Of a stretch of DNA of 50,801 nucleotides, positions 29,044 to 41,171 are shown one piece after another. Source of the stretch: Staphylococcus microti. GTDB taxonomy: Bacteria; Bacillota; Bacilli; Staphylococcales; Staphylococcaceae. The stretch lies in contig NZ_JXWY01000081.1 of NCBI RefSeq assembly GCF_000934465.1, positions 1 through 50,801 on the forward strand. Direction: 5' to 3'. Numbering within the stretch: the stretch's first letter is position 1; each line of letters starts with the position of its first letter. The notes below the pieces were generated by a model that saw only the letters and a program-made list of their open reading frames with translations, ran no database searches and was not told the DNA's origin. A program made the position numbers and the translations under genes.

Positions 29044-29673
29044 ATGAGTATGGGTTTCATAATCTTCCTAATCACTATCGCAATTTCTATATTCAGTGCG
29101 TTAGGGGATAAGCAGCATGAAAAACGTCAAAAGCAACAACCACCTCGCCCACAAAAGCCAATACAGACTGAGGAAAAGGGTTTTTTCGAGAAAGTTCAAG
29201 ATACGCTTGCTGAGATAGAAGAAACCTTTTCAGTACCTGATGAACCTAAACCTGAGCAACCTAAAGCTGAAACGCCTCAGCAAACGTCTCGTCCAGAGCG
29301 GAAAGTTGTAGAACGTGTTGAGAGACCACAGACAACACGTGAAGAAGCACAACCAGCGCAATATACGTCGAGACGAAATGATGAGGAACAAGAACGTCAG
29401 CGTTTGCAAGATATGATTCATCAACGCATGCACCAGCTTGATGATGAATTGCATCGTGAACGTCAAAAGCAACTTGCTAGAATTGAGCGACGTGCGAAAG
29501 CGATTATTGAAGATCAATACTTATCGAATCGCACAAAGGCCATTAAACTTGAAGCGTTGATGAATGCGTCAAATGTAAAAGCAAGTGCAAAACAAGGGTT
29601 GTCATTTTCAGATAATGAAGTCATTAATGGTATGATTTGGTCTGAGATTTTGAATAAGCCTAAACAGCTTTAA
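29044..29673 (+). CDS. Uncharacterised membrane-anchored coiled-coil protein of the floA operon
   Basis: A 209-residue protein with no family I can name. One N-terminal membrane segment (about 4-19) is followed by a Pro/Gln/Lys/Glu-rich linker (about 25-105). A strongly charged helix, probably a coiled coil, follows (about 108-160; EEQERQRLQDMIHQRMHQL). A short conserved-looking C-terminal domain ends it (SFSDNEVINGMIWSEILNKP). The ATG follows a GAGGTG ribosome binding site 13 bases after floA, and an operon terminator comes right after. Position and topology suggest a FloA or NfeD partner; this is inference. Confidence 0.85.
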   Translation: MSMGFIIFLITIAISIFSALGDKQHEKRQKQQPPRPQKPIQTEEKGFFEKVQDTLAEIEETFSVPDEPKPEQPKAETPQQTSRPERKVVERVERPQTTREEAQPAQYTSRRNDEEQERQRLQDMIHQRMHQLDDELHRERQKQLARIERRAKAIIEDQYLSNRTKAIKLEALMNASNVKASAKQGLSFSDNEVINGMIWSEILNKPKQL

Positions 29674-29678
29674 AATAG

Positions 29679-29728
29679 ATAGCGAACTGAGACGGCAAAA
29701 TATGTCGCATCAGTTCGCTATTTTCATT
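29679..29728 (+). terminator. Intrinsic terminator of the nfeD-floA operon
   Basis: ATAGCGAACTGA (29679-29690) pairs perfectly with TCAGTTCGCTAT (29710-29721) and is followed by TTTTCATTTTT. Confidence 0.9.
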
Positions 29729-29769
29729 TTTATCGGATAGATTTATATGCAAACGAAACGTTAAAATCA

Positions 29770-29778
29770 TGCTATAAT
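29770..29778 (+). promoter_or_regulatory. Extended -10 promoter of phoH
   Basis: TGCTATAAT, a perfect extended -10, lies 87 bases ahead of the phoH start. No clear -35 box is seen. It would drive phoH through recO. Confidence 0.5.
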
Positions 29779-29864
29779 ATAGACAAGTATAGAATGATTT
29801 TAATTGTATCTATTCGATGATTTTTGATAGATTAAAGTTAACAATGATGTAAAGGAGCGACTGT

Positions 29865-30809
29865 ATGCCTGAACTTATTCAGATAGATGATATTCACCAA
29901 GCACAAGCGTTGTTAGGCAATAATGATGAACATCTTACGCTTGTTGAAAATGCATTTGGTGTAATCATTCATGCGCGCGGACAAGAAGTTGCAGTGAAAG
30001 GTCAAAAAGTAAATGATGTCACAGCAGCTGAGTCAGTATTACGCAACTTATTAAAAGTAATTGAGAAAGGTGAGTCGATTGGTGTTAAAGATGTACAAGC
30101 CGCGATTAAAATGGCTAAAAATGGCACGATTGAACATTTAATTGATTTGTATGATGAAGCAATTACAAAAGATGCGTACGGAAAAACGATACGACCAAAA
30201 ACGATGGGACAACGCATGTACATTCATGCAATGAAAAAACACGATCTCGTTTTCGGTATCGGGCCAGCTGGAACAGGGAAAACATTTTTAGCAGTCGTTT
30301 ATGTTGCAAAAGCACTGCGCGCCGGAGAAGTAAAACGTATTGTATTAACGCGACCCGCTGTAGAAGCAGGCGAGTCTCTTGGCTTTCTACCTGGAGACTT
30401 AAAAGAAAAGGTAGACCCATATTTGCGCCCGCTATATGATGGTTTGCATACTGTACTTGGTGTTGAACAAACGACCCGCTTTATTGAACGTGGTGTCATT
30501 GAAATTGCACCACTTGCCTATATGCGTGGACGTACTTTGGACGATGCATTCGTTATTTTAGATGAAGCACAAAATACGACACAAGCACAGATGAAAATGT
30601 TTTTAACACGTCTTGGCTTTGGTTCTAAAATGGTTGTAACCGGAGATAAAACACAAATTGACTTACCAAAAGGGGTTAAGAGCGGCCTTGTTGAAGCTGA
30701 ACAGCGTCTCAAAGGATTGAAAGGGTTAAGCATTCAACACCTTGACCAAGCCGATGTCGTTCGCCACCCACTCGTAGGACGCATCATTACAAGATATGAG
30801 GAGGAATAA
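29865..30809 (+). CDS. phoH: PhoH-like ATPase
   Basis: A 314-residue cytosolic P-loop ATPase of the PhoH family, proposed to act with YbeY in RNA metabolism. An N-terminal KH-like region (about 10-75) precedes the Walker A motif [12 protein letters not shown] near residue 132. The Walker B motif is [10 protein letters not shown], and the [13 protein letters not shown] sensor follows. The ribosome binding site is AAAGGAG, 8 bases before the ATG. It is linked to ybeY, dgkA, cdd and era as in nearly all Firmicutes. Confidence 0.93.
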   Translation: MPELIQIDDIHQAQALLGNNDEHLTLVENAFGVIIHARGQEVAVKGQKVNDVTAAESVLRNLLKVIEKGESIGVKDVQAAIKMAKNGTIEHLIDLYDEAITKDAYGKTIRPKTMGQRMYIHAMKKHDLVFGIGPAGTGKTFLAVVYVAKALRAGEVKRIVLTRPAVEAGESLGFLPGDLKEKVDPYLRPLYDGLHTVLGVEQTTRFIERGVIEIAPLAYMRGRTLDDAFVILDEAQNTTQAQMKMFLTRLGFGSKMVVTGDKTQIDLPKGVKSGLVEAEQRLKGLKGLSIQHLDQADVVRHPLVGRIITRYEEE

Positions 30810-30810
30810 C

Positions 30811-31284
30811 ATGTTCACCATCGATTTCAATGATCATACCGATTTAGTAGAACAAGCATGGATTGATCAAATCGAGCAATTATTAACGTTTGCGAAAGCG
30901 CAAGAAGGAATAGATGAAGCAGCAGAACTATCTGTAAGTTTTGTCGATGAAGAAGAAATCCAAACGATTAATCGTGATTATCGTGACAAAGATAAAGTCA
31001 CGGATGTCATTTCATTTGCGTTTGAAGAAGAAGAGGACGTCTTTGAAGGATTTGAAGGCGCTGAAATCCCACGTGTACTAGGCGACATTATTATTTGTAC
31101 AGATGTGGCGAAAGCGCAAGCCGAACAATACAATCATTCATTTGAACGTGAATTAGGATTCCTCGCATTACATGGTTTCTTACATTTACTTGGATATGAT
31201 CATATGACTGAAGCAGAAGAAAAAGAAATGTTCGGACGCCAAGACGCGATTTTAAATGCGTTCGGATTAACGAGAGACGCATGA
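30811..31284 (+). CDS. ybeY: Endoribonuclease YbeY
   Basis: A 157-residue metallo-endoribonuclease for 16S rRNA 3'-end maturation and ribosome quality control. The zinc site [11 protein letters not shown] (HxxxHxxxxxH) is complete near residue 125, and the central VTDVISFAF strand is present. The ATG at 30811 follows GAGGAGGAATAAC, one base after phoH ends. The stop overlaps dgkA (ATGA). Confidence 0.94.
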   Translation: MFTIDFNDHTDLVEQAWIDQIEQLLTFAKAQEGIDEAAELSVSFVDEEEIQTINRDYRDKDKVTDVISFAFEEEEDVFEGFEGAEIPRVLGDIIICTDVAKAQAEQYNHSFERELGFLALHGFLHLLGYDHMTEAEEKEMFGRQDAILNAFGLTRDA

Positions 31285-31619
31285 TTGGTAGATTTAAACA
31301 TGCTTTTGAAGGCGGATGGACTTTATTAAAGAAAGATCGTAACTTCTTCATGCACCTTTTAGCAGGTTTCGGTGCCATCGTACTCGGTTTTATTTGCCAA
31401 ATTAGTACATTGGAATGGTTGTTTATTATAACTGCTATTGTACTTGTTTGGCTTACAGAGGCGCTCAACACAGCAATTGAATACACGGTAGATCTTGTTA
31501 CAACTGACTATCATATTGATGCCAAACGGGCGAAAGATATTGCAGCATTTAGCGTATTACTTGCTTCTATTTTTGCACTGATTATCGGTGCCATTATATT
31601 TTTACCGAAATTATTTTGA
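31281..31619 (+). CDS. dgkA: Undecaprenol/diacylglycerol kinase
   Basis: A 112-residue integral membrane kinase of the DgkA family, which in Gram-positive bacteria phosphorylates undecaprenol to recycle the cell-wall lipid carrier. Three hydrophobic segments are seen (about 26-45, 47-65 and 88-110). The active-site stretch [15 protein letters not shown] has the catalytic Glu and Asn. It starts inside the end of ybeY, and the cdd ribosome binding site covers its stop. Confidence 0.92.
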   Translation: MIGRFKHAFEGGWTLLKKDRNFFMHLLAGFGAIVLGFICQISTLEWLFIITAIVLVWLTEALNTAIEYTVDLVTTDYHIDAKRAKDIAAFSVLLASIFALIIGAIIFLPKLF

Positions 31620-31632
31620 GGAGATGACGCAT

Positions 31633-32040
31633 ATGCCTTACACAGACAAACATTTTGATGAAGTTAGAAAAGCACAACAAAATGCCTACGCACCATACAG
31701 CGAATTCAAAGTGGGCGCTTATCTTGTAACGAAAGACGGTCAAACATTTTACGGTGCAAATATAGAAAATGCTGCATACCCGGCAACAATATGTGCGGAG
31801 CGATCTGCACTCGTTGCAGCGATGTCACAAGGCTATCGACCAGGAGACTTCGCTTCTATTACGGTAACAGTTGATAGTGATGAAGTATCTTCACCATGTG
31901 GCACGTGTCGCCAAGTGTTGAAAGAATTGTGTGATGACGACATGCCGGTATATATGACGAATCACAAAGGTGAAATGAAAGAACGTACGGTTGCAGAATT
32001 ATTACCACTTGGATTTTCAGGAAAGGATTTAAATAACTAA
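31633..32040 (+). CDS. cdd: Cytidine deaminase
   Basis: A 135-residue tetrameric-type cytidine deaminase for pyrimidine salvage. The zinc site is [10 protein letters not shown] (Cys and catalytic Glu) plus PCGTCRQVL (two Cys). I chose the ATG at 31633, 9 bases after GAGGAG; the in-frame ATG at 31624 touches that ribosome binding site. The stop shares one base with era (TAATG). Confidence 0.93.
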   Translation: MPYTDKHFDEVRKAQQNAYAPYSEFKVGAYLVTKDGQTFYGANIENAAYPATICAERSALVAAMSQGYRPGDFASITVTVDSDEVSSPCGTCRQVLKELCDDDMPVYMTNHKGEMKERTVAELLPLGFSGKDLNN

Positions 32041-32936
32041 TGAATGAATATAAATCGGGATTTGTTACAATTATTGGCCGACCAAACGTCGGGAAATCAA
32101 CGTTTGTGAATCGTGTGATTGGCCATAAAATTGCGATTATGTCAGATAAAGCGCAAACGACACGCAATAAAATTCAAGGTGTCATGACACAAGATGACGC
32201 ACAAATTATTTTCTTAGATACACCGGGTATTCACAAGCCGAAACATAAGCTTGGCGATTACATGATGAAAGTGGCAAAAAATACACTCTCTGAAATTGAT
32301 GCTGTGATGTTTATGGTAAATGCCAATGAAGACATTGGTCGTGGCGATCAATATATTATGGAAATGCTGAAAACGGTCAAAACACCTGTCTTTTTAGTTT
32401 TAAATAAAATTGACCTCGTGCATCCAGATGAATTAATGCCAAAAATTGAGCAATATCAATCGTACATGTCATTTGCGGAAATTATCCCAATTTCTGCGTT
32501 AGAAGGGCATAACGTGGATCATTTTCTGAACGTGTTAAAAAGCTACTTGCCAGAAGGACCACAATACTATCCAGACGGGCAAATTTCAGATCACCCTGAA
32601 CAATTTGTAGTCAGTGAGCTGATTCGTGAAAAAATATTACAAACAACGTCTGAAGAAATTCCACATTCAATCGGTGTCAACGTAGAACGCATGGTTCAAG
32701 AAGCGGAAGACCGTGTAAGAGTAGAAGCGGTCATCTATGTTGAACGCGATTCACAAAAAGGGATTGTTATCGGCAAAGGTGGCAAAAAACTGAAAGAAAT
32801 CGGTAAACGTGCGCGTCTAGATATTGAGTATTTACTAGGTTCAAAAGTATATCTCGATTTATGGGTAAAAGTTCAAAAAGATTGGCGTAACAAATCTCAT
32901 TTCATTAAACAAATGGGCTATGTTGAAGACGAATAG
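32040..32936 (+). CDS. era: GTPase Era
   Basis: A 298-residue GTPase that binds the 3' end of 16S rRNA during 30S maturation. The G motifs are GRPNVGKST (G1), DTPGIHKP (G3) and NKIDLV (G4). The C-terminal KH domain has [13 protein letters not shown]. Translation is coupled to cdd by a one-base overlap. It is intact and of family length. Confidence 0.95.
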   Translation: MNEYKSGFVTIIGRPNVGKSTFVNRVIGHKIAIMSDKAQTTRNKIQGVMTQDDAQIIFLDTPGIHKPKHKLGDYMMKVAKNTLSEIDAVMFMVNANEDIGRGDQYIMEMLKTVKTPVFLVLNKIDLVHPDELMPKIEQYQSYMSFAEIIPISALEGHNVDHFLNVLKSYLPEGPQYYPDGQISDHPEQFVVSELIREKILQTTSEEIPHSIGVNVERMVQEAEDRVRVEAVIYVERDSQKGIVIGKGGKKLKEIGKRARLDIEYLLGSKVYLDLWVKVQKDWRNKSHFIKQMGYVEDE

Positions 32937-32955
32937 TAACAAGGTGGGGCAATAA

Positions 32956-33717
32956 ATGCTCGTCAAACAAAAAGGGATTATTATTAAAACCGTTGACTAT
33001 GGCGAATCGGATAAAATTATTACGATATTAAATGAACATGGTGCTAAAATTCCACTCATGGTGCGACGTGCTAAAAAAGTGAAATCAGGCTTGCAAGCAA
33101 CAACACAGCACTTTGTAAAAGCTTTGTTTATTTATAATAAGTGGCGTGGTATGGGGACGTTAACATCTATCGACGTCATTAATAGTCACTATGATTTACG
33201 TATGGACGTTTTTACGAACAGTTATGCAAGCTTGTGCTTAGAAACAATTGATGGGGCACTCGATACAGATCAAGTTGATACACACCTGTATGCATTGTTA
33301 GATTTTGCGCTGAGTCAAATTGATGAAGGTGTGTCCGCGCAACTGATTGCGAATATTGTTATGCTGAAATGTATCACATATTATGGATTTGATATTAATT
33401 TGACACACTGTGCTGTTAAAAATACAGATCAACCGGGTGAATTTATCGGATACAGTTTTAAATATGATGGTGTCATTTCTAAGTCAGCAGGGCATCTAGA
33501 TCCACACCTAATGCCATTATCCAATAAAGCGATTTATTTAATGGCGATTTTAAAGCAACTACCATTGTCAAAAATTAATTCAATTTCTATTCACGATGAA
33601 ATTGTTGAAGAAATGTCGCAATTTATTTTAATGATTTATAAAGAATATGCGGGGATGTACTTTAAAAGTCAGCGCATGATTAACCAATTACGACGTTTCA
33701 ATGCGTCCTTTGAATAG
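32956..33717 (+). CDS. recO: DNA repair protein RecO
   Basis: A 253-residue recombination mediator that loads RecA onto SSB-coated DNA with RecR. The N-terminal OB fold is recognisable from [22 protein letters not shown]. The C-terminal part is helical. The zinc-finger cysteines found in some RecO proteins are not complete here. A CAAGGTGGGG ribosome binding site precedes the ATG, 19 bases after era. Confidence 0.92.
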   Translation: MLVKQKGIIIKTVDYGESDKIITILNEHGAKIPLMVRRAKKVKSGLQATTQHFVKALFIYNKWRGMGTLTSIDVINSHYDLRMDVFTNSYASLCLETIDGALDTDQVDTHLYALLDFALSQIDEGVSAQLIANIVMLKCITYYGFDINLTHCAVKNTDQPGEFIGYSFKYDGVISKSAGHLDPHLMPLSNKAIYLMAILKQLPLSKINSISIHDEIVEEMSQFILMIYKEYAGMYFKSQRMINQLRRFNASFE

Positions 33718-33734
33718 AACCAAAATAGTTGCGC

Positions 33735-33875
33735 ATGTCTAAGCGTACAATCTTGATGGGTTGTGCGCTTTTTCAGTACCTCGCATTCCTACAGGCCTCG
33801 CTCGAACTATACAAGATATAGTGAGATTTCTTCTCGAAAGTAAGCAATGCTTTTTAAATGGCAGTAGGTGTCTCG
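33735..33875 (+). repeat. Intergenic repeat, copy A, containing the recO terminator
   Basis: AAGCGTACAATCTTGATG at 33741 recurs almost unchanged at 48138, and both copies continue to CAGTACC. AAGCGTACAA pairs with TTGTGCGCTT (one wobble) and TTTTT follows, so this part (33741-33774) works as the recO terminator. Further on, GGCAGTAGGTGTCTCGCAATTGAAA (split here as GCAGTAGGTGTCT and CGCAATTGAAA) matches GGCGTCTCACAATAGAAA near 48208. The copy in between is longer than copy B. Confidence 0.65.
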
Positions 33876-33928
33876 CAATTGAAACGACTCTTTCATAACT
33901 TCACAATGAAAATGGAAGAACCAAAAAT

Positions 33929-33969
33929 AAGCATTGCAACATGATATTAAGGTCATGCGTGCAATGCTT
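33929..33969. terminator. Long imperfect hairpin between recO and glyS
   Basis: AAGCATTGC (33929-33937) pairs with GCAATGCTT (33961-33969), and CATGA with TCATG inside. On the minus strand it is followed by TTATTTTTGG, so it could act as a second terminator for glyS. Confidence 0.5.
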
Positions 33970-33981
33970 ATTTATATGTGT

Positions 33982-34018
33982 AAAAAAGGCGACAACCGAT
34001 TCATAACCGATTGCCGCT
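33982..34018 (-). terminator. Intrinsic terminator of glyS
   Basis: On the minus strand GCGGCAATCGG pairs with CGGTTGTCGCC around an 8-base loop, followed by TTTTTT. It ends 16 bases after the glyS stop. Confidence 0.8.
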
Positions 34019-34033
34019 TTTTCACATGCACTA

Positions 34034-35425
34034 TTAGAATTTTACTTTTTCAGCTAAAAATGCGTTTAATTCACCGATTGGCATACGTACTTGTTCCATT
34101 GTATCACGATGACGGACTGTTACTTGTTGGTCTTCAAGTGAGTCGAAGTCAAATGTAATACAGTAAGGTGTACCGATTTCATCTTGACGACGGTAACGTT
34201 TACCAATTGATTGTGATTCGTCAAAGTCTACAACGAAGTCTTCGCTTAGTTGTTCATATACTTTAATTGCATCGGCAGATAATTTTTTACTTAATGGTAA
34301 AATAGCTGCTTTGTATGGTGCAATTGCAGGGTGGAAGTGTAATACAGTACGCGCATCTTTGCTACCTTCAACACCTTCTTCGTCGTATGCATCACATAAA
34401 AATGCTAATGTCACACGGTCTGCACCAAGTGATGGTTCAATACAATATGGAATGTATTTTTCATTTGTTTCTGGATCATGGTATCTGAAGTCTTCACCAG
34501 AATGCTCACTATGTTGTTTTAAGTCGTAGTCTGTACGGCTTGCGATACCCCATAGCTCGCCCCAACCAAATGGGAAACGGAATTCGATATCTGTTGTTGC
34601 ATTAGAGTAGTGTGAAAGTTCATCTTCATCATGGTCACGTAGACGTAAGTTTTCATCTTGTAAACCTAAATCTTTTAACCATTTTGCCGCAAACTCTTTC
34701 CAGTAATTTTGCCATTCAATTTCAGTACCTGGTTTACAGAAGAATTCAAGTTCCATTTGTTCAAATTCTCTTGTACGGAAAATGAAGTTACCTGGTGTAA
34801 TCTCGTTACGGAATGATTTACCAACTTGACCGATACCAAATGGTAATTTCTTTCTCATTGAACGTTGTACATTTTTGTAGTTCACAAAAATACCTTGTGC
34901 TGTCTCAGGACGCATGAAGATTTCGTTAGTAGAATCTTCTGTAACACCTTGGAATGTTTTAAACATTAAGTTGAATTGACGAATGTCTGTCCAATTGGCT
35001 GTGCCGCTCACAGGGCACGTAATACCTTCTTCATCAATTAAACGTTTCATTTCATCGAAGCTCATACCATCCGCGATAAAGTTTTCGTCACCTTTAACGT
35101 TCGCCATGTAATCTTCAATTAATTTGTCCGCACGGTAACGAATTTTACTGTCTTTGTTATCAATCATTGGATCGTTAAAGTTACCGATATGACCTGATGC
35201 TTCCCAAGTTTTTGGGTTCATTAAAATAGCTGCATCTAACCCTACGTTATAAGGGGATTGCGTAATAAACTTTTTCCACCATGCTTTTTTAATATTATTT
35301 TTCAATTCAACGCCTAACGGACCATAGTCCCATGTATTCGCAAGCCCGCCGTAAATTTCACTACCTGGGAAAACGAATCCTCTGTGTTTCGCTAATTGAA
35401 CAATTGTATCCATATTTTTTTCCAT
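34034..35425 (-). CDS. glyS: Glycyl-tRNA synthetase (single-chain type)
   Basis: A 463-residue class II synthetase of the homodimeric type, unlike the alpha2-beta2 GlyQ/GlyS of Bacillus. It starts [20 protein letters not shown] with [19 protein letters not shown]. Motif 2 is in [20 protein letters not shown] (given as FRNE...RTREFEQ), and motif 3 is [10 protein letters not shown]. The C-terminal anticodon-binding domain is present. A GGAG ribosome binding site lies 9 bases upstream. Expression is controlled by the glycine T-box that precedes it. Confidence 0.95.
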   Translation of the reverse strand: MEKNMDTIVQLAKHRGFVFPGSEIYGGLANTWDYGPLGVELKNNIKKAWWKKFITQSPYNVGLDAAILMNPKTWEASGHIGNFNDPMIDNKDSKIRYRADKLIEDYMANVKGDENFIADGMSFDEMKRLIDEEGITCPVSGTANWTDIRQFNLMFKTFQGVTEDSTNEIFMRPETAQGIFVNYKNVQRSMRKKLPFGIGQVGKSFRNEITPGNFIFRTREFEQMELEFFCKPGTEIEWQNYWKEFAAKWLKDLGLQDENLRLRDHDEDELSHYSNATTDIEFRFPFGWGELWGIASRTDYDLKQHSEHSGEDFRYHDPETNEKYIPYCIEPSLGADRVTLAFLCDAYDEEGVEGSKDARTVLHFHPAIAPYKAAILPLSKKLSADAIKVYEQLSEDFVVDFDESQSIGKRYRRQDEIGTPYCITFDFDSLEDQQVTVRHRDTMEQVRMPIGELNAFLAEKVKF

Positions 35426-35433
35426 AGATGTTC

Positions 35434-35640
35434 ACTCCTTCAAAATAAAAAGTCCCAAGGAAAAGAAAAATATTCTTAACCTTGGGACGAATTAACATTG
35501 TAATCCGCGGTTCCACCCAAATTAGTGTCGCCACTCACTTTAAAACATTTTAATTGTAAGCCAATTTTAGTTGTTAAGCTTCCACCGTCCTTAACTCGCT
35601 TATTCATAATTCTATGCTATCAATCGTAGAAAGGCAAGTG
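35434..35640 (-). ncRNA. Glycine T-box riboswitch controlling glyS
   Basis: On the minus strand the T-box core GGGTGGAACCGCGG (35518-35505) pairs with uncharged tRNA ends. It precedes a terminator, GTCCCAAGG pairing with CCTTGGGAC (arms 35488-35481 and 35460-35452), followed by TTTTTATTTT. Upstream, GACGGTGGAAGC matches a stem I motif, and GGC at 35562-35560 is a plausible glycine specifier. No stem II pseudoknot is obvious, as in other glycine T-boxes. Uncharged tRNA-Gly should favour read-through. The element includes the region just before the glyS start; its promoter is not resolved. Confidence 0.88.
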
Positions 35641-35650
35641 AAAACATAAT

Positions 35651-35679
35651 TGTATAACAATAAATTACAGGCTATAATA
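35651..35679 (+). promoter_or_regulatory. Sigma-A promoter of ccpN
   Basis: TTGTAT (35651-35656), 17 bases, TATAAT (35674-35679). It implies an unusually long leader of about 160 bases before the ccpN start. Confidence 0.7.
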
Positions 35680-35848
35680 GTATTTATATTAAAATTCACT
35701 GATTCAAATAATATGAAGGTTAGTCTTTAGACGTTTATACATTAAAATAACTTCAAATAAATATGATGCTAATATGAAGAATAGGAGGCAATTCTGCTAT
35801 TTAACGAGCATAACCTTAAAGCTTTTACTAGGTTTTAAATAGACAGAG
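35680..35848 (+). other. Long ccpN leader with an ATG-less ribosome binding site
   Basis: A perfect AGGAGG (35783-35788) is not followed by ATG, GTG or TTG. Starting at CTG (35794) a 14-codon frame runs to TAA (35836-35838), 10 bases before the ccpN ATG. The ccpN ATG itself has only a weak GACAGAG ahead. The leader could be a coupling peptide or a relic of an older start. Function unproven. Confidence 0.35.
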
Positions 35849-36475
35849 ATGATCATCGAACTCAATCAACGACAAGAAAAAATTGTAGAAATCGTAAAAT
35901 CATCTGGCCCGATTACTGGTGAGAAAATAGCTGAACAATTGAATTTGACGCGTGCAACACTGAGACCCGATTTGGCAATTTTAACTATGTCCGGCTTTTT
36001 GGAAGCAAGACCACGTGTGGGCTATTTTTATTCAGGAAAATCACGTGCGCAACTTTTAACGGAGCCACTCAAAAATCAAATTGTTAAAGATTATCAATCA
36101 CATCCTGTTATATTAAAAAGTGACGTCACTGTGTATGATGCCATTTGTTCTATTTTCATTGAAGATGTAGGGACGCTTTTTATTGTAAATGCCGACAATG
36201 ATCTTGTTGGGGTCGTTTCCCGTAAAGACTTATTGCGCGCATCGATGGCAGGACAAGATATTCATAACATGCCGGTAAACATTATCATGACACGCATGCC
36301 GAATATCGTATTACTTAAAGAAGATGATTACGTACTCTACGCAGCAAAGCAAATGATCACCAAAGAAATCGACTCAATTCCTATCGTTAAGAAAAAAGAA
36401 AATGGCAACTATGAAGTCACAGGACGTATTTCAAAAACGACTATTACGAAACTATTCGTTTCATTATTTGATTAG
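35849..36475 (+). CDS. ccpN: Transcriptional repressor CcpN (gluconeogenesis control)
   Basis: A 208-residue repressor with an N-terminal winged helix (about 1-65; [12 protein letters not shown] and [13 protein letters not shown]) and two CBS domains (about 75-205) that sense nucleotides. In Bacillus CcpN represses gapB and pckA on glycolytic carbon. It is always paired with the pyruvate, phosphate dikinase regulator, which follows here 16 bases later. The ATG start matches the family's N-terminus ([13 protein letters not shown]), but the ribosome binding site is weak; see the leader. Confidence 0.92.
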   Translation: MIIELNQRQEKIVEIVKSSGPITGEKIAEQLNLTRATLRPDLAILTMSGFLEARPRVGYFYSGKSRAQLLTEPLKNQIVKDYQSHPVILKSDVTVYDAICSIFIEDVGTLFIVNADNDLVGVVSRKDLLRASMAGQDIHNMPVNIIMTRMPNIVLLKEDDYVLYAAKQMITKEIDSIPIVKKKENGNYEVTGRISKTTITKLFVSLFD

Positions 36476-36491
36476 TAGGAGGCAACCAACG

Positions 36492-37316
36492 ATGACCAAT
36501 ACAAAAATAATTATCGCATCAGATTCAGTTGGTGAAACAGCTGAACTTGTAGCAAAGGCATGTATGTCACAATTCAATAATTGTGAGTTAACTTCTGAAG
36601 TTTTACGCTATCCTTATATCGAAACAAAACAAAATATTGATGAAGTTATCGCAATGGCAAAAGAATGTGATAGCATTGTCATCTATACACTTGTAAAACC
36701 TGAAATACGTGAATATATGGAAGCACTCATTGTAGAACATAAGATTAAATCGGTTGATATTATGGGCCCTATCATGCAAACGATGGAACATGTCTTTCAA
36801 GAAGCACCGATGAACGAACCTGGTATTGTGCATAAATTAGACGAAGATTATTTCAAAAAAATTGAAGCGATGGAATTTGCGGTAAAATATGACGACGGTA
36901 AAGATCCAAAAGGGCTACCAAAAGCAGACATCGTCTTAATTGGTGTCTCACGCACTTCTAAAACACCGATTTCGCAATATCTTGCACATAAGCGCTATAA
37001 AGTGATGAATGTGCCAATCGTTCCTGAAGTCTCACCACCTGACATGTTGTTTGAAATTGACCCTAAAAAATGTGTCGCACTTAAAATCAGTCCAGAAAAA
37101 TTAAATGCGATTCGTAAAGAGCGCTTAAAACAACTCGGTTTGTCAGATTCTGCACGTTATGCAAATGACAAGCGCATTGAAGAAGAACTCGAATACTTCA
37201 ATCGCATTGTTGAAAAAATCGGCTGTCCTGTGCTTGATGTTTCCGAAAAAGCTATTGAAGAGACAGCAAATAACATTATTCAAATTATTGAGCATAAAGA
37301 TTCCATTTTAAATTAA
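36492..37316 (+). CDS. Pyruvate, phosphate dikinase regulatory protein (kinase/pyrophosphorylase)
   Basis: A 274-residue DUF299 protein, a bifunctional ADP-dependent Ser/Thr kinase and Pi-dependent phosphorylase that switches PPDK. The P-loop-like [15 protein letters not shown] (around residue 150) and [15 protein letters not shown] at the N-terminus define the family. I chose the ATG at 36492 after TAGGAGGCAACCAACG; the earlier frame start lies inside ccpN. Known names are YqfL and PpsR/PDRP. Control of PPDK links it to the CcpN theme of gluconeogenesis. Confidence 0.92.
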   Translation: MTNTKIIIASDSVGETAELVAKACMSQFNNCELTSEVLRYPYIETKQNIDEVIAMAKECDSIVIYTLVKPEIREYMEALIVEHKIKSVDIMGPIMQTMEHVFQEAPMNEPGIVHKLDEDYFKKIEAMEFAVKYDDGKDPKGLPKADIVLIGVSRTSKTPISQYLAHKRYKVMNVPIVPEVSPPDMLFEIDPKKCVALKISPEKLNAIRKERLKQLGLSDSARYANDKRIEEELEYFNRIVEKIGCPVLDVSEKAIEETANNIIQIIEHKDSILN

Positions 37317-37392
37317 GAAATAGTATAATAGTGACGTTATTCTAAAGTCATTGGTATATTGCAAATTGAAGACAAATTGATAGGTGATGTGT

Positions 37393-40307
<2,915 letters not shown>

Positions 40308-40330
40308 TCAGTAACTAAATGAACGCATAG

Positions 40331-40381
40331 GCGGGAATATGAACGCATTTTCATAATGTGGACGTTATTCCCGCTTTTTTG
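40331..40381 (+). terminator. Intrinsic terminator of dnaG-rpoD
   Basis: GCGGGAATA (40331-40339) pairs perfectly with TATTCCCGC (40366-40374), plus AACG with CGTT inside. Six T follow. Confidence 0.92.
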
Positions 40382-40490
40382 ATTTAGGATTCAATCATAT
40401 TGAACAATATATCAAACATAGTCTCAATAAATGAAATTTTGTATAATAGAATTGCAATAACGAGTTGTGATAATTAAAGGAGTAACAAGC

Positions 40491-41171
40491 ATGATACCAA
40501 TCAATCGACGTTTACAAAAAGTAAGTGAGTATATTATAGGGGATACCCTAGCAGATATTGGCTCAGACCACGCATTTTTACCGATGTATGCATTGGAACA
40601 AGGACAAATTAAAAGTGCTATCGCAGGAGAAGTGATTCCCGGTCCATACACATCCGCTGTTAAAAGTGTAGAACGACATGGCTTTCAACAACAAATTGAT
40701 ATTCGATTAGGGGACGGACTAACAATTTTAAACCCTGAAGTTGATTACGTTGATACTGTCACGATTTGTGGCATGGGTGGACCACTGATTGCTAAAATTT
40801 TAACACAAGGCTTCCAACATATTCCAAACCGCCCGAGACTCGTTTTACAATCGAATATTCAATCTGAACCAATTCGTCAATTTTTACAGTTAAATGGCTA
40901 TCAAATTGTAACTGAAACATTAATCAAGGAACGCGCACATATTTATGAAATTATCGTTGCTGATCCGGGAGACATGTCACTGTCTGCTAGAGACTTAAAG
41001 TTTGGACCATTTTTACATCCAACGCCTTCAGAACTGTTTGTTGAAAAATGGACACGTGAAATAGAAGCTTTGGAAGACATTAAGAAACAATTGGCTCCTA
41101 TACGTCATCAAGCACGCTATGATGAAATTACAAGACAAGAAAATGAAATAAAAGAGGTGTTAAATCAATGA
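40491..41171 (+). CDS. trmK: tRNA (adenine(22)-N(1))-methyltransferase TrmK
   Basis: A 226-residue SAM-dependent enzyme making m1A22 in tRNA, found only in Gram-positive lineages. The SAM site is LADIGSDHAFLPMYALEQG near residue 20, with the catalytic TICGMGGPLIAKIL. A C-terminal coiled-coil arm follows. The ATG at 40491 follows AAAGGAGTAACAAGC. A TATAAT box (40442-40447) lies upstream. The stop overlaps the next gene by four bases. Confidence 0.92.
   Translation: MIPINRRLQKVSEYIIGDTLADIGSDHAFLPMYALEQGQIKSAIAGEVIPGPYTSAVKSVERHGFQQQIDIRLGDGLTILNPEVDYVDTVTICGMGGPLIAKILTQGFQHIPNRPRLVLQSNIQSEPIRQFLQLNGYQIVTETLIKERAHIYEIIVADPGDMSLSARDLKFGPFLHPTPSELFVEKWTREIEALEDIKKQLAPIRHQARYDEITRQENEIKEVLNQ

Noticed and set aside
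31091-31486. 131-codon minus-strand frame across ybeY and dgkA
   Set aside because: It crosses two conserved overlapping genes, has no start signal, and its composition is not protein-like.
35774-35842. 22-codon ATG frame in the ccpN leader
   Set aside because: It has no ribosome binding site, and the strong AGGAGG lies inside it rather than ahead of it. The CTG frame fits better but is also unproven.
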